64,000 bases of DNA from contig CM041465.1 of the NCBI GenBank assembly GCA_023213395.1, positions 219,859,741 through 219,923,740 of the forward strand. The letters run 5' to 3'. Of the stretch, positions 43,061 to 53,797 are shown in pieces (position 1 is the stretch's first letter; each line of letters starts with the position of its first letter). A program made the position numbers and the translations under genes. Under the pieces are notes generated by a model. The model was not told the DNA's origin. It saw only the letters and a list, made by a program, of their open reading frames with translations, and ran no database searches. This DNA is from Cycas panzhihuaensis (lineage: Eukaryota > Cycadophyta).

Positions 43061-43350
43061 TCAATAGAAAGCACTTGACCATAAGTGCAAAGTTTGTTTC
43101 TTCTTAGATACTTTGATGGACGTTTCCTTCAATGATATGACCATCTGCACTGCTTGAGTGTACCACTTAGGTAACACGAAATGATGTGGCTTGAACCTCA
43201 ATATCTTACGGTCTAAGTGTAGGAGTATCAGAAGATGAAGTGGAAGGTTCAAGTGGGGCAAATGAGGATGAAGTAGATGGTACAGAAGGTGCAGATGAAG
43301 AACATGGTGTGTAAGATTGAGGGAAGGAAGTCCTCAACAATCTTTTCCCT
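43061..43350 (-). other. Element H integrase-RT linker
   Basis: Ser/Pro-rich variable linker (SSSAPSVPSTSSSFAPLEPS near 43300-43241), usual at this place in Copia polyproteins. No domain. Confidence 0.6.
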
Positions 43351-44205
43351 TTGTCAATGGGGGTTGGATTGGTGCCATATCCAACTCTTTTGATCATACT
43401 CAACAAAGATTACATCTCTTGAGAGATGTATTTTCCTCAATGGATCATACAACTTGTAGGCTTTGCTCTGGATTGCATATCCTACAAAGATGCATTTAAG
43501 ACTATGTTTGTCCAACTTAGTTCTTTGTTGATCCGGTATGTGCATATATGCGATGCGAATGTCCTTAAGTGGGTGATAGTTGGCTTCTTTCCGGACCATG
43601 CCTCCTCGGGTGTGATATTGGCGATGCTAGTGTGGGACTTCGATTGGCCACATAAGGTCTTTGTTTGAAATGCTTCGCCCGATAAGTTCTTGGAAGCCCT
43701 TTTGCATGCATCATTGTTATGGCTTTATTAGCCAATGTTCTATTCATCCTCTCGGAGACTCCATTTTGCTGAGGAGTATGAGGAGCTGTGAGTTGTCTCC
43801 GAATTCCATTATCCTTGCAAAATTGGTTGAATTCATTTGAAGTGAATTCACCTCCATTATCTGACCTTAGTGTGCTAATTAAGTAGCCAGATTCATTTTC
43901 TACTTCCGCCTTGAACTCTTTGAATTTGGAGAAGGCTTCTGATTTTTGCTTTAGGAATTAGACCCAGACTTTGTGAGAGAAGTCATCAATAAAAGACATG
44001 TAGTACAATGTTCCTCCAAAGGAGTGGGTGGACATGGGTCCACACAAGTCTGAGTGAACTAATTGCAAAGGATAAGATGCACGCCATGCTTTGCCTTTAG
44101 GAAAAGGCAGCCGATGTTGTGTCCCCATTATGCAAGCTTCGCAAAGACATTTTGAACCATACATCTTTGGAAGCCCATACACCATGTTTTTGTATCTCAT
44201 CTGCT
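43351..44205 (-). pseudogene. Element H: integrase core
   Basis: LQLVHSDLCGPMSTHSFGG and FIDDFSHKVWV (44083-43960) give the first Asp. LRSDNGGEF-type text near 43870-43840 gives the second. QNGVSERMNRTLANKAITMM lies near 43777-43710 and supplies the Glu. The end reads FVGYAIQSKAYKLYDPLR and KIHLSRDVIF. One base is missing at 43676-43677 (expected CTG in + orientation). Confidence 0.85.
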
Positions 44206-44690
44206 TGATTGTCTAGGCTTAAATGTCCTAGACGTTGATGCCATAATCGAATTTTTGACAAAGATGTGAAACCCAGTAAGCGAATCAAGAGTAATATTAT
44301 TGGCATCCAACTTGTAAAGGCCTTGATCCTCATAGGCTATAGCTACAATCTGATCATCTTTGTCACGAATGGTACATTTCCCATTTTTGAATAGTACGCT
44401 CATATGTTGCTTGTTCATCTGGCTAACAGAGAGCAGATTCTTCTCTATAGAAGAAATGAAATAGGCATCACTATTGGGAAATGATAAGGAAGGATTTTTA
44501 GGAGAGTGAAAAGGAGCTATGGTGCCTATTCCGAAACCTCAGTTGATTCACCATTTCCAAAGGTTACTAAATGACCTTTGCCTTCCTTGATGTTGCTTAG
44601 GAGTTCTTCACTCCAAATCATGTGTCGAGTAGCTCTGAATCGATAATCCAAGTGTTGTCAACCTTGGATGATTGGAATGCACAAAATAGT
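44206..44690 (-). pseudogene. Element H: protease and pre-integrase
   Basis: WIIDS followed by a shifted GATRHMIW near 44660-44620 is the active site. HMSVLFKNGKCTIRDKDDQI (44409-44350) and KLDANNI then lead to RLWHQRLGHLSLDNQ near 44255-44210, the zinc-binding pre-integrase start. A lost G at the active site shifts the frame. Confidence 0.8.
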
Positions 44691-45640
44691 TTGTCGTCAT
44701 TGGCAACCGATTATAATGGCGTTGGTAGCCATTTCTTTGACCCTCCTTGTGGACCTCCTCGATAGGCACCTCGATTTGGTCGAGAAGCTAACTTCTTGAT
44801 CCATTCTTTGGAATCTCTGTTGAAACTGTTGTCGTGGTCTGCTGCTTATCTTTGGCCTTGTGGGTCTTCTTGTCTTTGACCTTGTGGGTGTTCTTCTTTG
44901 TTTGCGAAGATTTGCTTGCTTCTTTTGCATTCGGTGCAATGTGGCGGGGAATGCCACAATAATGGCAAATGACATTGGTCTTGGAAGATCCAATGTTCAT
45001 GTTTCCAAAGCGCTTTGTGAATGCGGTGTTGGATTTTGAATTGTCTTTGCCTTTCTTTGTGAAAGCACGATGTAGATGGTTCTTCATTATCCTTAGCATA
45101 AATTTGTTCTTCTTGAAGCAATAAGCTTTCAAGTTGATTGGTATCATCCCCCTAAGTGAACCATCTCGTGTAGTTGATGATATGAAGCCATTGTAGTCCT
45201 TTGGTAGTGCTTTTGTGATGGAGGCTACGATTTCATCTCTTGTAGCAGACTACCCAAAGTAGTTAATTCATTACAAACCTCCTTAATAGAGGACATGAAT
45301 GCCGTCATTGGCTTTACAAATTTAATGGAGTACAATTTAGCTTTTATCATCAAAATGCGAGCTTCATCTCGCCTTTCATACAAAGAGGACAAGGTGTCCC
45401 ATGCTTCTTTAGAAGATAGTGCGGAAGAAATATTTTGATCTACATGTATGTCCACAACCATTCGAATGAATGCCAAAGCAATTTGTCTTTGGCCTCCCAT
45501 GCGACAACAAGTTGAACATCCACAGTGCGGGTTGATTATCATTAACCACAAGTGTAGGATTGGGGATTCTTCGAAACATATCCCGAACTCATTCATTATC
45601 AAGAGATTTTTGTGATTCTTTTCCATTCTTGATAGTTAGC
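44691..45640 (-). pseudogene. Element H: gag with zinc knuckle
   Basis: Frame 45626-45225 reads HVDQNISSALSSKEAWDTL and YERRDEARILMIKAKLYSIK, the UBN2 gag core. Frame 45147-44788 has the RNA-binding part with CHYCGIPRHIAPN; the last cysteine of the CCHC knuckle is replaced by Asn. A Lys-rich tail (KKNTHKVKDKKTHKAKDK) follows. Confidence 0.85.
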
Positions 45641-47622
45641 TTGTCCTATTAGCCTTATGGTACAAGCATTTAGCATTTGTATGGCGACCATCTTTCCACT
45701 TGAGTAACACTTGAAGCTAGCGAGATAACTTGGAAGTCTCAAGAGCTTTGTCGCTTAAGATCCACCTTCAAACAACACCACTAGTCCCGATCTTACAAGA
45801 AGATCCAACAACCAATGGGGTGAAGAGAAGTGGAGGACTCGGCTAATGAGGTGGAGAACCAAGTTAAATCTAGGACAAAGGCGGTAGGGTTGATCTGCAT
45901 GGACGTACCATGCTTTCCACAGGATTCATTGCCCATAACACCCTTTTCGAACCTCCTTTCCTTCAAGCAACCTTAATTGTCGGCATCGACTGCAGTCGGT
46001 TGGTCCCCTAGGAATGCACCAAGCTTAAGGTTAATTCGGAGGCAAGGTTTGAACCTTTTCGAGCCTCCCAATGCATTTTTAAGTTCACTTTTAAATAAGT
46101 GTGAGTGAATCTTCTTACTTGGATTTTCTTTATGCCTTTTGGCTTACAATGAAAGAGCACAAAATGATAAGTGCTTTAGATCCAAGTATGTATGCTTGAG
46201 TACAATGATGAAGTACTTTTGAGTACTAAAACAAAATGTAAGGAACCTTTGATGACGATGAATGGGTTCCTTTTAAGCTCCACAAACCGATGAAGTGATG
46301 AAAATGTACTCAAGAAATTGCTCCAAAGTCCAACACAAGCTCCACAGCAGCTTGTTGAGACTTAAAATGTCTCAACCATCCAACAAAAACAAGTGATTTT
46401 ATTACTTTTCACAATGAGCCTTCCTTTTGAATCAAGAAGGGCAAGGTCACCATGCAAGGTGCTAAAAGGCGAGTTTAGGTGATAAATTTCTTCACCTTTA
46501 CAATGAAAACATTCCTCTTGATCATAATAAATAAGCCTAATGACCGAAAGTGTGAAAAAAGGCTTAAAGCGTAAGTACACAAGTACTTTTGAGAATCAAG
46601 AGAGCTAATGTAGAAAAACTTTAAGTAAGCCCAGCTATTAGTTGAGAAATTTTAAAAAAAACTCTTAAAATGAGTCACATGAGATAAAAAGGCATTTTTA
46701 AAAAAAAAAAAAAAAAAAAATGCTATTTAAGAGCTTGAAGTCTTGTTGGACGACTTCAAATGCCGATCGGGCAAGTAATGCTTCAAATCTTGATCGCGCA
46801 AGTAATGCTTGAAGTGTTGACCGGGCAGATAAGCCGGAAATGAAGATGAGTGGCACCGAAATCTCCTTTGATGAAGATGAGCCGGTGATGTGGATGAGCC
46901 GGCAATGCCTCAAATCTTGTTGGGCAAAGTAAAATTGCCGACCGCAGCAGGATGTTGAGCCGGCAGGCCAATATGTGCTTCAAATCTTGATCGTAGCAAC
47001 AAAGGATACCGGTAATGTGCCCACCGAAATGGAATTAAAAGTTGAGTGGCACAAGAATTAACGATTAATGCTCACCGAATGGACAGCTAAGGTCCGAAAT
47101 GGAATGGACAAGAATGGAGATTGAGCCGATTAGCCAAATCTTGATCGGGCAGCTTGAGGGGACAGTGAGTTGGCACAATAGTGTCTTGAATGAATGCTAA
47201 ACACCGATGTAGATGTCTCACCGACCGCAATCGAATGGTCGAGCTGATTTGGCGATCACGACTAGACAGGAGTCGGACAGCAGGACAAATGGGATGAGAA
47301 GAGCATGCCTTGAAGATGAGTCGGCTGGATTGTGTGCTCGATTGGCGACGCCTAGCCGGCAACTAGTGATGAGTCGCCTCAAGCCGAGCCGAATGACAAG
47401 CACTGGAGATTGAGCCGGCAAATTCAAAGAGTAACACCGGATGTCTTCGATTGAAGTGGCGATCTCAAATGTTGGCAGAGATAATACCGGCAGACCGAAT
47501 GAGGAGCTGGATGTCTTCCTTCACTGAGTTGGCGGTCAAAGTGTTGATCCTGCCGACTTGGCAAAGGTCCAACCAATGTGACAGAGATAACAAAGAAACT
47601 AATATGCTTAAACAGAGACCAT
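45641..47622 (-). other. Element H 2-kb leader
   Basis: Non-coding leader between primer site and gag. A 20-base A run (T on the element strand) sits at about 46701-46720. From 46750 to 47480 CCGGC/GCCGG words recur (GAGCCGGCAATG, GAGCCGGTGATG), giving a higher GC content than the surroundings. No ORF with family resemblance. Confidence 0.6.
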
Positions 47623-47624
47623 TA

Positions 47625-47636
47625 GCTCTGATACCA
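47625..47636 (-). other. Element H primer-binding site
   Basis: The reverse strand reads TGGTATCAGAGC, the initiator-Met primer site, two bases from the 5' LTR. Confidence 0.88.
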
Positions 47637-47638
47637 AA

Positions 47639-48218
47639 TGTTGACAATGGGCATTAGGCCACATTGATCCCAAGATCATAAATATAATCACAATACAATA
47701 AATGCATGAAAGCATGAGAGCATAAAAGCATAAACTGAAATATAGGAGCAAGAGAAAATGATACCCAATATGTGGAGTTGGAATTGGTCCAACCTCCCAA
47801 GTAGAAAATAGCTTGATTAGCAAACTGATAGCATAACAATACAACTCCAACTCTCCTCTTATGGACAATGAGGAGAGGTCTCCTTATATAGAGTGAAATG
47901 AAAGACCTAAGGCCTTGGATGTTTGACAAGTGTCAAATATCCAAGATACATCACATGGATCATGAGCAGAAGTGCTTGGATCCTCACCTAAGGCCTTGGA
48001 TGTTTGACAAGTGTCAAACATCCAAGATACATCACTTGGAATATTCAAACAAGTGCATGAGGGTCCATTGACCCTTTTGTGACAACGTTGTGTCACTAGA
48101 AAGAATGTGGGTGTGCACTTTATCACTTAAGTGATAAGTCACCCCTAAAGTATAAAGTGCATATATTACATGAAAAATAAATGTACATTCACTTAACATT
48201 TAAACATAAGGTTTAACA
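47639..48218 (-). repeat. Element H 5' LTR
   Basis: 580 bp, matching 40974-41552 with one substitution and one indel. TATA box at 47882-47891 on the reverse strand. Confidence 0.94.
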
Positions 48219-48223
48219 TGTAC

Positions 48224-49868
48224 TAGCTAATGTCTCCTTAGTTTTGCTTGATGATGGTGTGGCTCTGTTTAACCTACACGGCTTCTACTCCTCGGCCCAT
48301 CATATTGCCCTTTCTTGGCTTGACTTGACTTTATCTTTGTTTGGAGGCTTTTTCAGTGGCATTGCAAGGCCCCTTAGTTGCCTTTGGTTTAGTTAGAATC
48401 TTCCATCATGATGGTAGCCGGGGGCCTTTGTATTTTGGGCATCAACTCTTTTAGGCAAGACTCAAGTTTGCTTTGTTAACTTCAGACTTTTTACAGTGGA
48501 GCCAATGTTGGCTATGGGCTAGCACCCCAGTTGTTCAAAGGCAACCTGATTGCTTTGCTGCCACATGTCGGTCTTCAATTTGCCATTGGATTTCTTATGG
48601 CTCTCAACTTATGTCTTTGATGTTTCAATGTTGTAGTTAGGTTTCATACATATAGTTGCACATGGAAATTCACAAACAAATGTACTCAAAGCACACATCA
48701 TATTATGCCATGCATGCCTCATAACATGATATTCTATTAAACGATGACTATTCTTGGGCTGCCTCTTGCTTGGGGATAAAATGACTAAATCTGCTCTCCC
48801 ATCGAAGCAGGGTGTGAAATGACCTATTTATACTCCAAGTGGGTGCCTTCATACAAAAAGATGTGTCTCTGGATACACAACCTTTGACTTTTGATAACAA
48901 GTTACATAATTACGTAATACAACTTAAACAAATGGGGACACTTCACCATTCTGTGCACCCGTATGGAATTGTCGTGTGAATTTCGTTGTAGGTGTATGGG
49001 GGTTTCTTCAACCATCCTTGACCTATGCTGACTGTTCCCTTCAAGGTGTTTTAGCCATTCTAGACTGTCACTACTGTTCCACTGTTTCTCAAGCCATTCC
49101 AACTGTTTCCTGGACACTGTATTCTTTTGTTGCAATCATTCATTTCTGTTGCAGCCATTCCTGTGGCTGTTCCAACCATTCCCGGATTATGTTTTTGTCG
49201 TTCTCCTTTTCTGAGCCATTCCTTCAGCTGTTCCTAGCTATTCCAAGTGTTCCAATGACCAAGTTTGCTGTATATGATAACCATTTCTGTAAGGGCAGCA
49301 GATATGGGTTCCCTTAAGTCATTGTTGGATACCAATCGTCCTTGGAAATCCATGAAGACGATGTATTTCTTTGACAAAGACGTGCTATTTGGTTGGCCTT
49401 GAAGGTGGATTGAAATTTGTGTCTTTTGGCTTGTACTATAGATTTATGGTATCCCCTCTAGATTTCCAACAACATAAATTCTGTTATCATTGTTGGATAC
49501 CATTATGGTTAGTTAAGAGTTGGTTTTATAAATTCTGTATAGATTCCCTTGTAGTTTTATGGACTTGAAGAGTGAAAAATAACTGCTTATATAAGGGCAA
49601 TAGATATGGATTCCAAATAAGCAGACAACTCATGTCTCTGTTGTTCGTCCCCTTAACTTACTAAGTTTTAATGCTGTATTTTATTCTATCTGTTTGTTGA
49701 CATGCCAGTATTCTTTACCAATGGAAGATAAAATTTGTATGTCTTCGTGTTAATTGATTTAACTGGATTTTTTCTTGGCTTTTGCATAAATCTGGATTTT
49801 TCATCATTCTTCTTGATAGTTTTCTTTCTTAGATGCTCATAGCTTCTATTCAATTTGTCTCTCAACAG
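48224..49868 (+). other. Probable UTP14 intron sequence, no exon seen
   Basis: No coding domain is visible. The end, CTCTCAACAG at 49859-49868, is a splice acceptor for the next exon. Between 49040 and 49250 imperfect repeats of AGCCATTCC and CTGTTCC form a pyrimidine-rich run. Part of the region (48224-48600) may still be old repeat sequence shared with 40508-40973. Confidence 0.55.
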
Positions 49869-50232
49869 GATGAGGAAATTGATGAAGACACTGCATTTGG
49901 TGACAAAGAGTCTGATCAGTCAAAAGAGGCTATTGTTGAAAACGGAATGCAAAGAATAGCCTGTCGAGGAAGACAGTTGAATAAAGTGGATTTGAACAGT
50001 GATGAAGAAGATGATATGGGTGAATATGAGGAGCCAAGTGGAGAAAATGAACATGAGAGCGATGATGATCAGGAAGTGGGTGTGCAGGATAAAATCAATG
50101 TTGGAAGGCAGCAATTGGGAGATCGATCGGAAGATGACAATGATGATGGAGAAGAAGATGATGAGGAAGATAGTGAGAGGCATCAGAGAATGCTCCAAGA
50201 TGTCACTGGAATGTCTTCAGATGCCTTTGAAG
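49869..50232 (+). CDS. UTP14: UTP14 exon (acidic N-terminal region)
   Basis: UTP14 is a nucleolar component of the U3 snoRNP/SSU processome needed for 18S rRNA maturation; in yeast it activates the helicase Dhr1. This exon starts after CAG at 49866-49868 and ends before GTAAG at 50233, phase 0 to phase 1. It encodes about 121 residues from DEEIDEDTAFGD to SSDAFEG, very rich in Asp and Glu (ENEHESDDDQ, DDNDDGEEDDEEDSE), as expected for the poorly conserved N-terminal part of the family. The start codon and first exon are not in view. Identification comes mainly from the exons downstream, which splice to it in frame. Confidence 0.85.
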
Positions 50233-50413
50233 GTAAGTAGCTTGTTAGACACTTGTTGGGTAAGCATGAAGTTTTTTATTTACTTGCTTCAGCTCAGTCC
50301 ATAAAACAACCCTATTTGCTTATTAAACAGAGTTCTTTCTGCAACTTTTCTCTTTCACGGTAAAAGGGTGGCACAGTTACAACTAGTTTTGATTTGGGAC
50401 TGCTTGTGGGCAG
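50233..50413 (+). other. UTP14 intron
   Basis: GTAAGT...CAG intron of 181 bp, phase 1, no features. Confidence 0.85.
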
Positions 50414-50892
50414 GCAAGAAAAGGAGGAAGAAACTTATTATTTCTGAGGCATACCCAGAATCAGAATACAACCTAGATCAAAAAGCATCAGGTACTAAGG
50501 AAAGTGTAAGCATTCAAGACCTGATGGCTCCCCTCTATGGGAAAACAGGGTTTGGTAGCCTCAGAAAGAGGATGCAGCAGTTGGAAAAGAAAGCAATGCC
50601 TCTACAGGCTCCCTTGCCTCCGGTTGTACAGGAAAGGTTGGAAAGAAAAGCAGCTTATGAGCATACAAAAGAAGACATTGCCAAATGGCAACCACTGGTG
50701 AAAAAGAATAGGGAGGCTTCAACTGTCAATTTTGAAAAAAGGGTAAATGTAGGTAAAGCTACTACTGGGGCTATAGCTTATGACTTTGAACCAACAACAT
50801 CATTAGAAAAGGAAGTTGCTTCTTTGCTACAGGATACAAGGGTTGTTGAGGCTCAGAACCTGGATGGTGTTGAGTTGCTCAAGTTAAATAAG
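50414..50892 (+). CDS. UTP14: UTP14 exon (conserved core 1)
   Basis: The exon begins after CAG at 50411-50413; with the leftover G of the previous exon the first codon is GGC, giving FEG-KKRRKKLIISEAYPES. It ends KLNK at 50892 before GTATTC. It contains the Utp14 hallmark SIQDLMAPLYGKTGFGSLRK, then PLPPVVQERLERKAAYEHTK and KWQPLVKKNREA. There are no stops, which contrasts with the decayed transposons around it and indicates an active gene. The stretch before 50411 is a 181-bp intron. Confidence 0.93.
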
Positions 50893-51379
50893 GTATTCAA
50901 CCCCATGCTTTTTTAGTGAGTTTCTCAGTGTTTTGTTTATGATAGTATGATAGAACGCGATGTTTGTAGAAGGGCTTTAAGCACAATTTCCAAGCAACAA
51001 GTTCAAGGGATTGAAGCGCTAACACTAGTTCAGTTTATCATTTATATATGTCTATATGTATGTGCATGCACACACTTGCACGGGTACATGTGTGTTTCTA
51101 AACACTGCAGATTTTCTTGCTTTTTTACAAACATTCTTCCTTATTATGCAAATTTCTATAGAAGTTTGTGAATTGGACCAGTTTTTCTAATGTTGCGTGC
51201 ACAATAGGGCTACAGCACTTATATTATTGCCCATGCTGATTTTTGTTTGCGTTTTTGGAAAATTTATAGCATGCAAATTTCGTTCATTTAAACATCATAT
51301 ATTCAAGTTGTTTTTTGGATCCCATGTGATATACCGGATTCAGTAATTGTGAAAAGCTTGAATTCATAAACTTTTGCAG
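50893..51379 (+). other. UTP14 intron
   Basis: GTATTC...CAG intron of 487 bp, phase 0. It contains a GT/CA-rich stretch near 51045-51095 and no gene. Confidence 0.85.
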
Positions 51380-51601
51380 CTTACAGTTGAGCAAGTAATG
51401 GAACGCCAGGATCGACTCGCAAAAATGCGTAGTCTTCTGTTTCGCCATGAGTTAAAATCAAAACACATTAAAAAGATCAAGTCTAAGACATTTCACCGCC
51501 TGTTAAATAAGGATAGGGCTAAAAAAGGTTTAGGTGAAACACCTAGTGACCCTGAAGCTGCAAAGGAATATGCAATGAAGCAGGAATTCAAGCGGGCGGA
51601 G
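51380..51601 (+). CDS. UTP14: UTP14 exon (conserved core 2)
   Basis: Spliced phase 0 on both sides: acceptor CTTTTGCAG to 51379, donor GTATTG at 51602. It encodes 74 residues: LTVEQVMERQDRLAKMRSLL, HELKSKHIKKIKSKTFHRLL and EAAKEYAMKQEFKRAE. The basic KHIKKIKSKTFHR block is a strongly conserved Utp14 segment. The preceding intron is 487 bp. Confidence 0.93.
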
Positions 51602-51760
51602 GTATTGTAGTGGATAATTGTTCCATAAGTCTATTTTATGCACATATATCCTATCATAAGTGCCTATGGGTGCTATGATGGGGTGTTTGTTTAGCATTTT
51701 ATTTGCAGTAAGGTTGTTTTTTGGCAATATACACCTAATTTTATTATTTTGTAAATGCAG
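51602..51760 (+). other. UTP14 intron
   Basis: GTATTG...CAG intron of 159 bp, phase 0, T-rich at its 3' end. Confidence 0.85.
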
Positions 51761-52093
51761 GAACGTATGACTTTGAAACACAAAAACACATCAAAATGGG
51801 CAAAGAGAGTTTTAAAACGTGGACTGCGAGCACAGGATGAGGGAACTCGTGCTGCAGTTGCTGAGCAACTCCACCTCAATACTCTGTTAACTAGGAAGAT
51901 TCATTCCCTGAATGATGGTAGCAGCAGCAGCGAAAGTGGTGGCGAAGAAGAAGACAGTGATGTAATTCCTGCAAGTTCAGATAGTAAACCCAAATCAAAA
52001 GCCTTAGCAAAGGCGAAAGAGGAGACATTGAAGATCTTGGGAGGCAAAGAGGAAGAAATCCCCAAGTCAGGGCTGCTTTCTCTACCCTTCATG
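51761..52093 (+). CDS. UTP14: UTP14 exon (conserved core 3)
   Basis: Acceptor AAATGCAG to 51760; donor GTAGGT at 52094; 111 codons, phase 0. It reads ERMTLKHKNTSKWAKRVLKR, GLRAQDEGTRAAVAEQLH, a Ser/Glu-rich spacer (SSSSESGGEEEDSDVI), and ends GLLSLPFM. ERMTLKHKNTSKWAK is the best-known Utp14 signature. The C-terminal exons, expected to begin with the residues after LPFM, are not seen up to the right edge. Confidence 0.94.
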
Positions 52094-52600
52094 GTAGGTT
52101 TCATCTTCTGGCTGTTGGTAATGCCTTTTTCTTTTGGCTTATTAAGTTCCCATACTTGTTTCCTTACCGTTTTCAAGATGATTGTTTTGGCTTGTTTCAG
52201 ATGAACCTTAAATTTGAATTGTCTACTGAATAGGGCTGGTTACTTGCATTGGGGCTGGTTACATGCGTCTATGTTATTCATTGTGTAAAAATTTTCATAC
52301 ATATTGTAGACTGGTGGGCAAGTGGGGTGCTGATTAGACATGAATAGGGTTTTGTGTGGGCCATTTGTGGAGTGTGTTGACCAAAGTAGGGCTTGGCTGC
52401 TTTAGACAAGATCAGCCACTAAGTTATGCTTGCTTCATTACCAGGTTAGGTTATCCATTGTGAGTGTGGAAACAATGGAAAGATAAAATATGGTCAACAA
52501 TTTTCACATCATGTTAGGGCAAATTGGAGATGCCTAGCAATTGCAATGGAAACAATTTGAATATGATATATAAACTTGTTAAAATAATATTCATTCTATT
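52094..52600 (+). other. Start of a long UTP14 intron
   Basis: The donor GTAGGT is at 52094. No further exon is recognised to the right edge, so this intron probably runs through the transposons that follow. GGGGCTGGTTAC occurs twice near 52233-52263. Confidence 0.55.
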
Positions 52601-52997
52601 ATTGCACTCTTGTTTTATTGTACTCTATTGTTGTTGTTGTACTTTATTTGGGGTCAACACTTAATGCATGCATTCTAGCCTTATTCTAGTGTATTGTTTT
52701 GAGCCTCTACATGGGCACCAAGTGTTTTGTATTCTCCACTCTATTCTTGTATATACGTATACATGTTATATACCAAAGATAGTTGAATAGAAGAGGGGAA
52801 CATTCTTCTTGTGATTTCTTTTTAATTTGAAGATCTTAGTTTATCTTTTGTTTTATCATGGTATTAGAGCCTAGGGTTTGATGAGAAGATAGATAACTTG
52901 AAGGGTCCATCAATTGGAGGCTTTGAGTAAAGCTTTGATATTCTTGAAGACTTTGTAAAGAGATTTTAGGAACCTTGAGGTGGCAAAGGGTTGATCA
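52601..52997 (+). mobile_element. LTR end and leader of Copia-type element L
   Basis: The sequence has an LTR-like end, TTTTGTTTTATCA at 52858, directly followed by the primer site TGGTATTAGAGCCTAG (52859-52874). A TATA-like TTATATAC is near 52768. The LTR start cannot be set, since no second copy is present. Only about 120 bases of leader remain before element J begins. Confidence 0.55.
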
Positions 52998-53228
52998 TGT
53001 TGAAATATTAATCTTCTATCCTATGTTTTATTCATAAATTACTCCAAAGTCCCTTAAGTGTAATTAAGGGTCACTTGTCATTAAAACCATGTTGTTCTTA
53101 AGTCACCACTTGGCTTATATGTACTAGACCCCTTTTGTAAGCCTTATGTATTTATATCTATGAGAAACTTTCACCCATAATTAATGAGAACAAGGCTTCT
53201 TCTATTCATATTGATTCTTTTTTTAACA
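52998..53228 (+). repeat. Element J 5' LTR
   Basis: A 231-bp LTR from TGTTGAAATATTAATC to TTTTTTTAACA. The following TAGTATCATAAT is a decayed initiator-Met primer site. The 3' partner is absent. Confidence 0.65.
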
Positions 53229-53797
53229 TAGTATCATAATGGGTCTAAAGGGGCATTCTGTGGAAAAATTTCGAAGGAAAACTCGAAAAGAACTTGTTAA
53301 TCATCTGTGAAGAACCTTTTTTTTTGATTTTTTGAACACTAAAGAAGGTGTATGGACTGTTGTATGGATCTATATGGTCTTGTACAAACAAAATTTGAAG
53401 TGCTCAAATCGCAATGATATTTTATTAGCTTGGGCATCTTTGCATTGGGATTCTGTTGTTCCAAACTGTTATATTCAAATTTTGACTCTATGAGTAAGAT
53501 ATTGGTAAAAGTAGTGGGCATGGGTTTGGACCTCCTATTGTTGATTTCTCCTGGAATATTTCATTTCAGTGCATAAATTTGGTCTTAAATTCTTCCTTGT
53601 GATTCAAGCTTTCTATCAAGTACAGATTTGTAGAGTATTTTTGTGTTTTTCTAAAGATACGAATAAAAATAGGTTCTAATCTCTAATCGCCATTTTGCTT
53701 TTCGAGTCAGTTTACAGACATACTAGAGGTTTGATTGACAAACCATTTATAGATTTAGAAAGGCGTTGAAGAGATTTTTAATTTGGGAAATTTTTTT
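53229..53797 (+). other. Element J leader with decayed GTACGG block
   Basis: GTATGGACTGTTGTATGG at 53350-53367 followed by GTGCTCAAATCGCAATGATA matches the leader block of E, B and K after C-to-T decay (GTACGG to GTATGG). No gene. Confidence 0.55.

Larger units (their letters stand above)
40974..48218 (-). mobile_element. Copia element H, reverse strand, very young LTRs
   Basis: H is 7.2 kb with 579/580-bp LTRs and a perfect TGTAC duplication at 40969-40973 and 48219-48223. On the reverse strand the primer site abuts the right LTR (the 5' LTR) and a G-run purine tract abuts the left one. Gag, protease, integrase, RT and RNase H follow in Copia order. The LTRs differ at one base and one indel only. 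Despite this, all coding domains show frameshifts, several at CAG/CTG. Confidence 0.95.

Noticed and set aside
48976-49317. ORF of 113 codons before the UTP14 exon
   Set aside because: It has no family resemblance, is biased by the CCATTCC repeats, and does not splice in frame with the exon at 49869.
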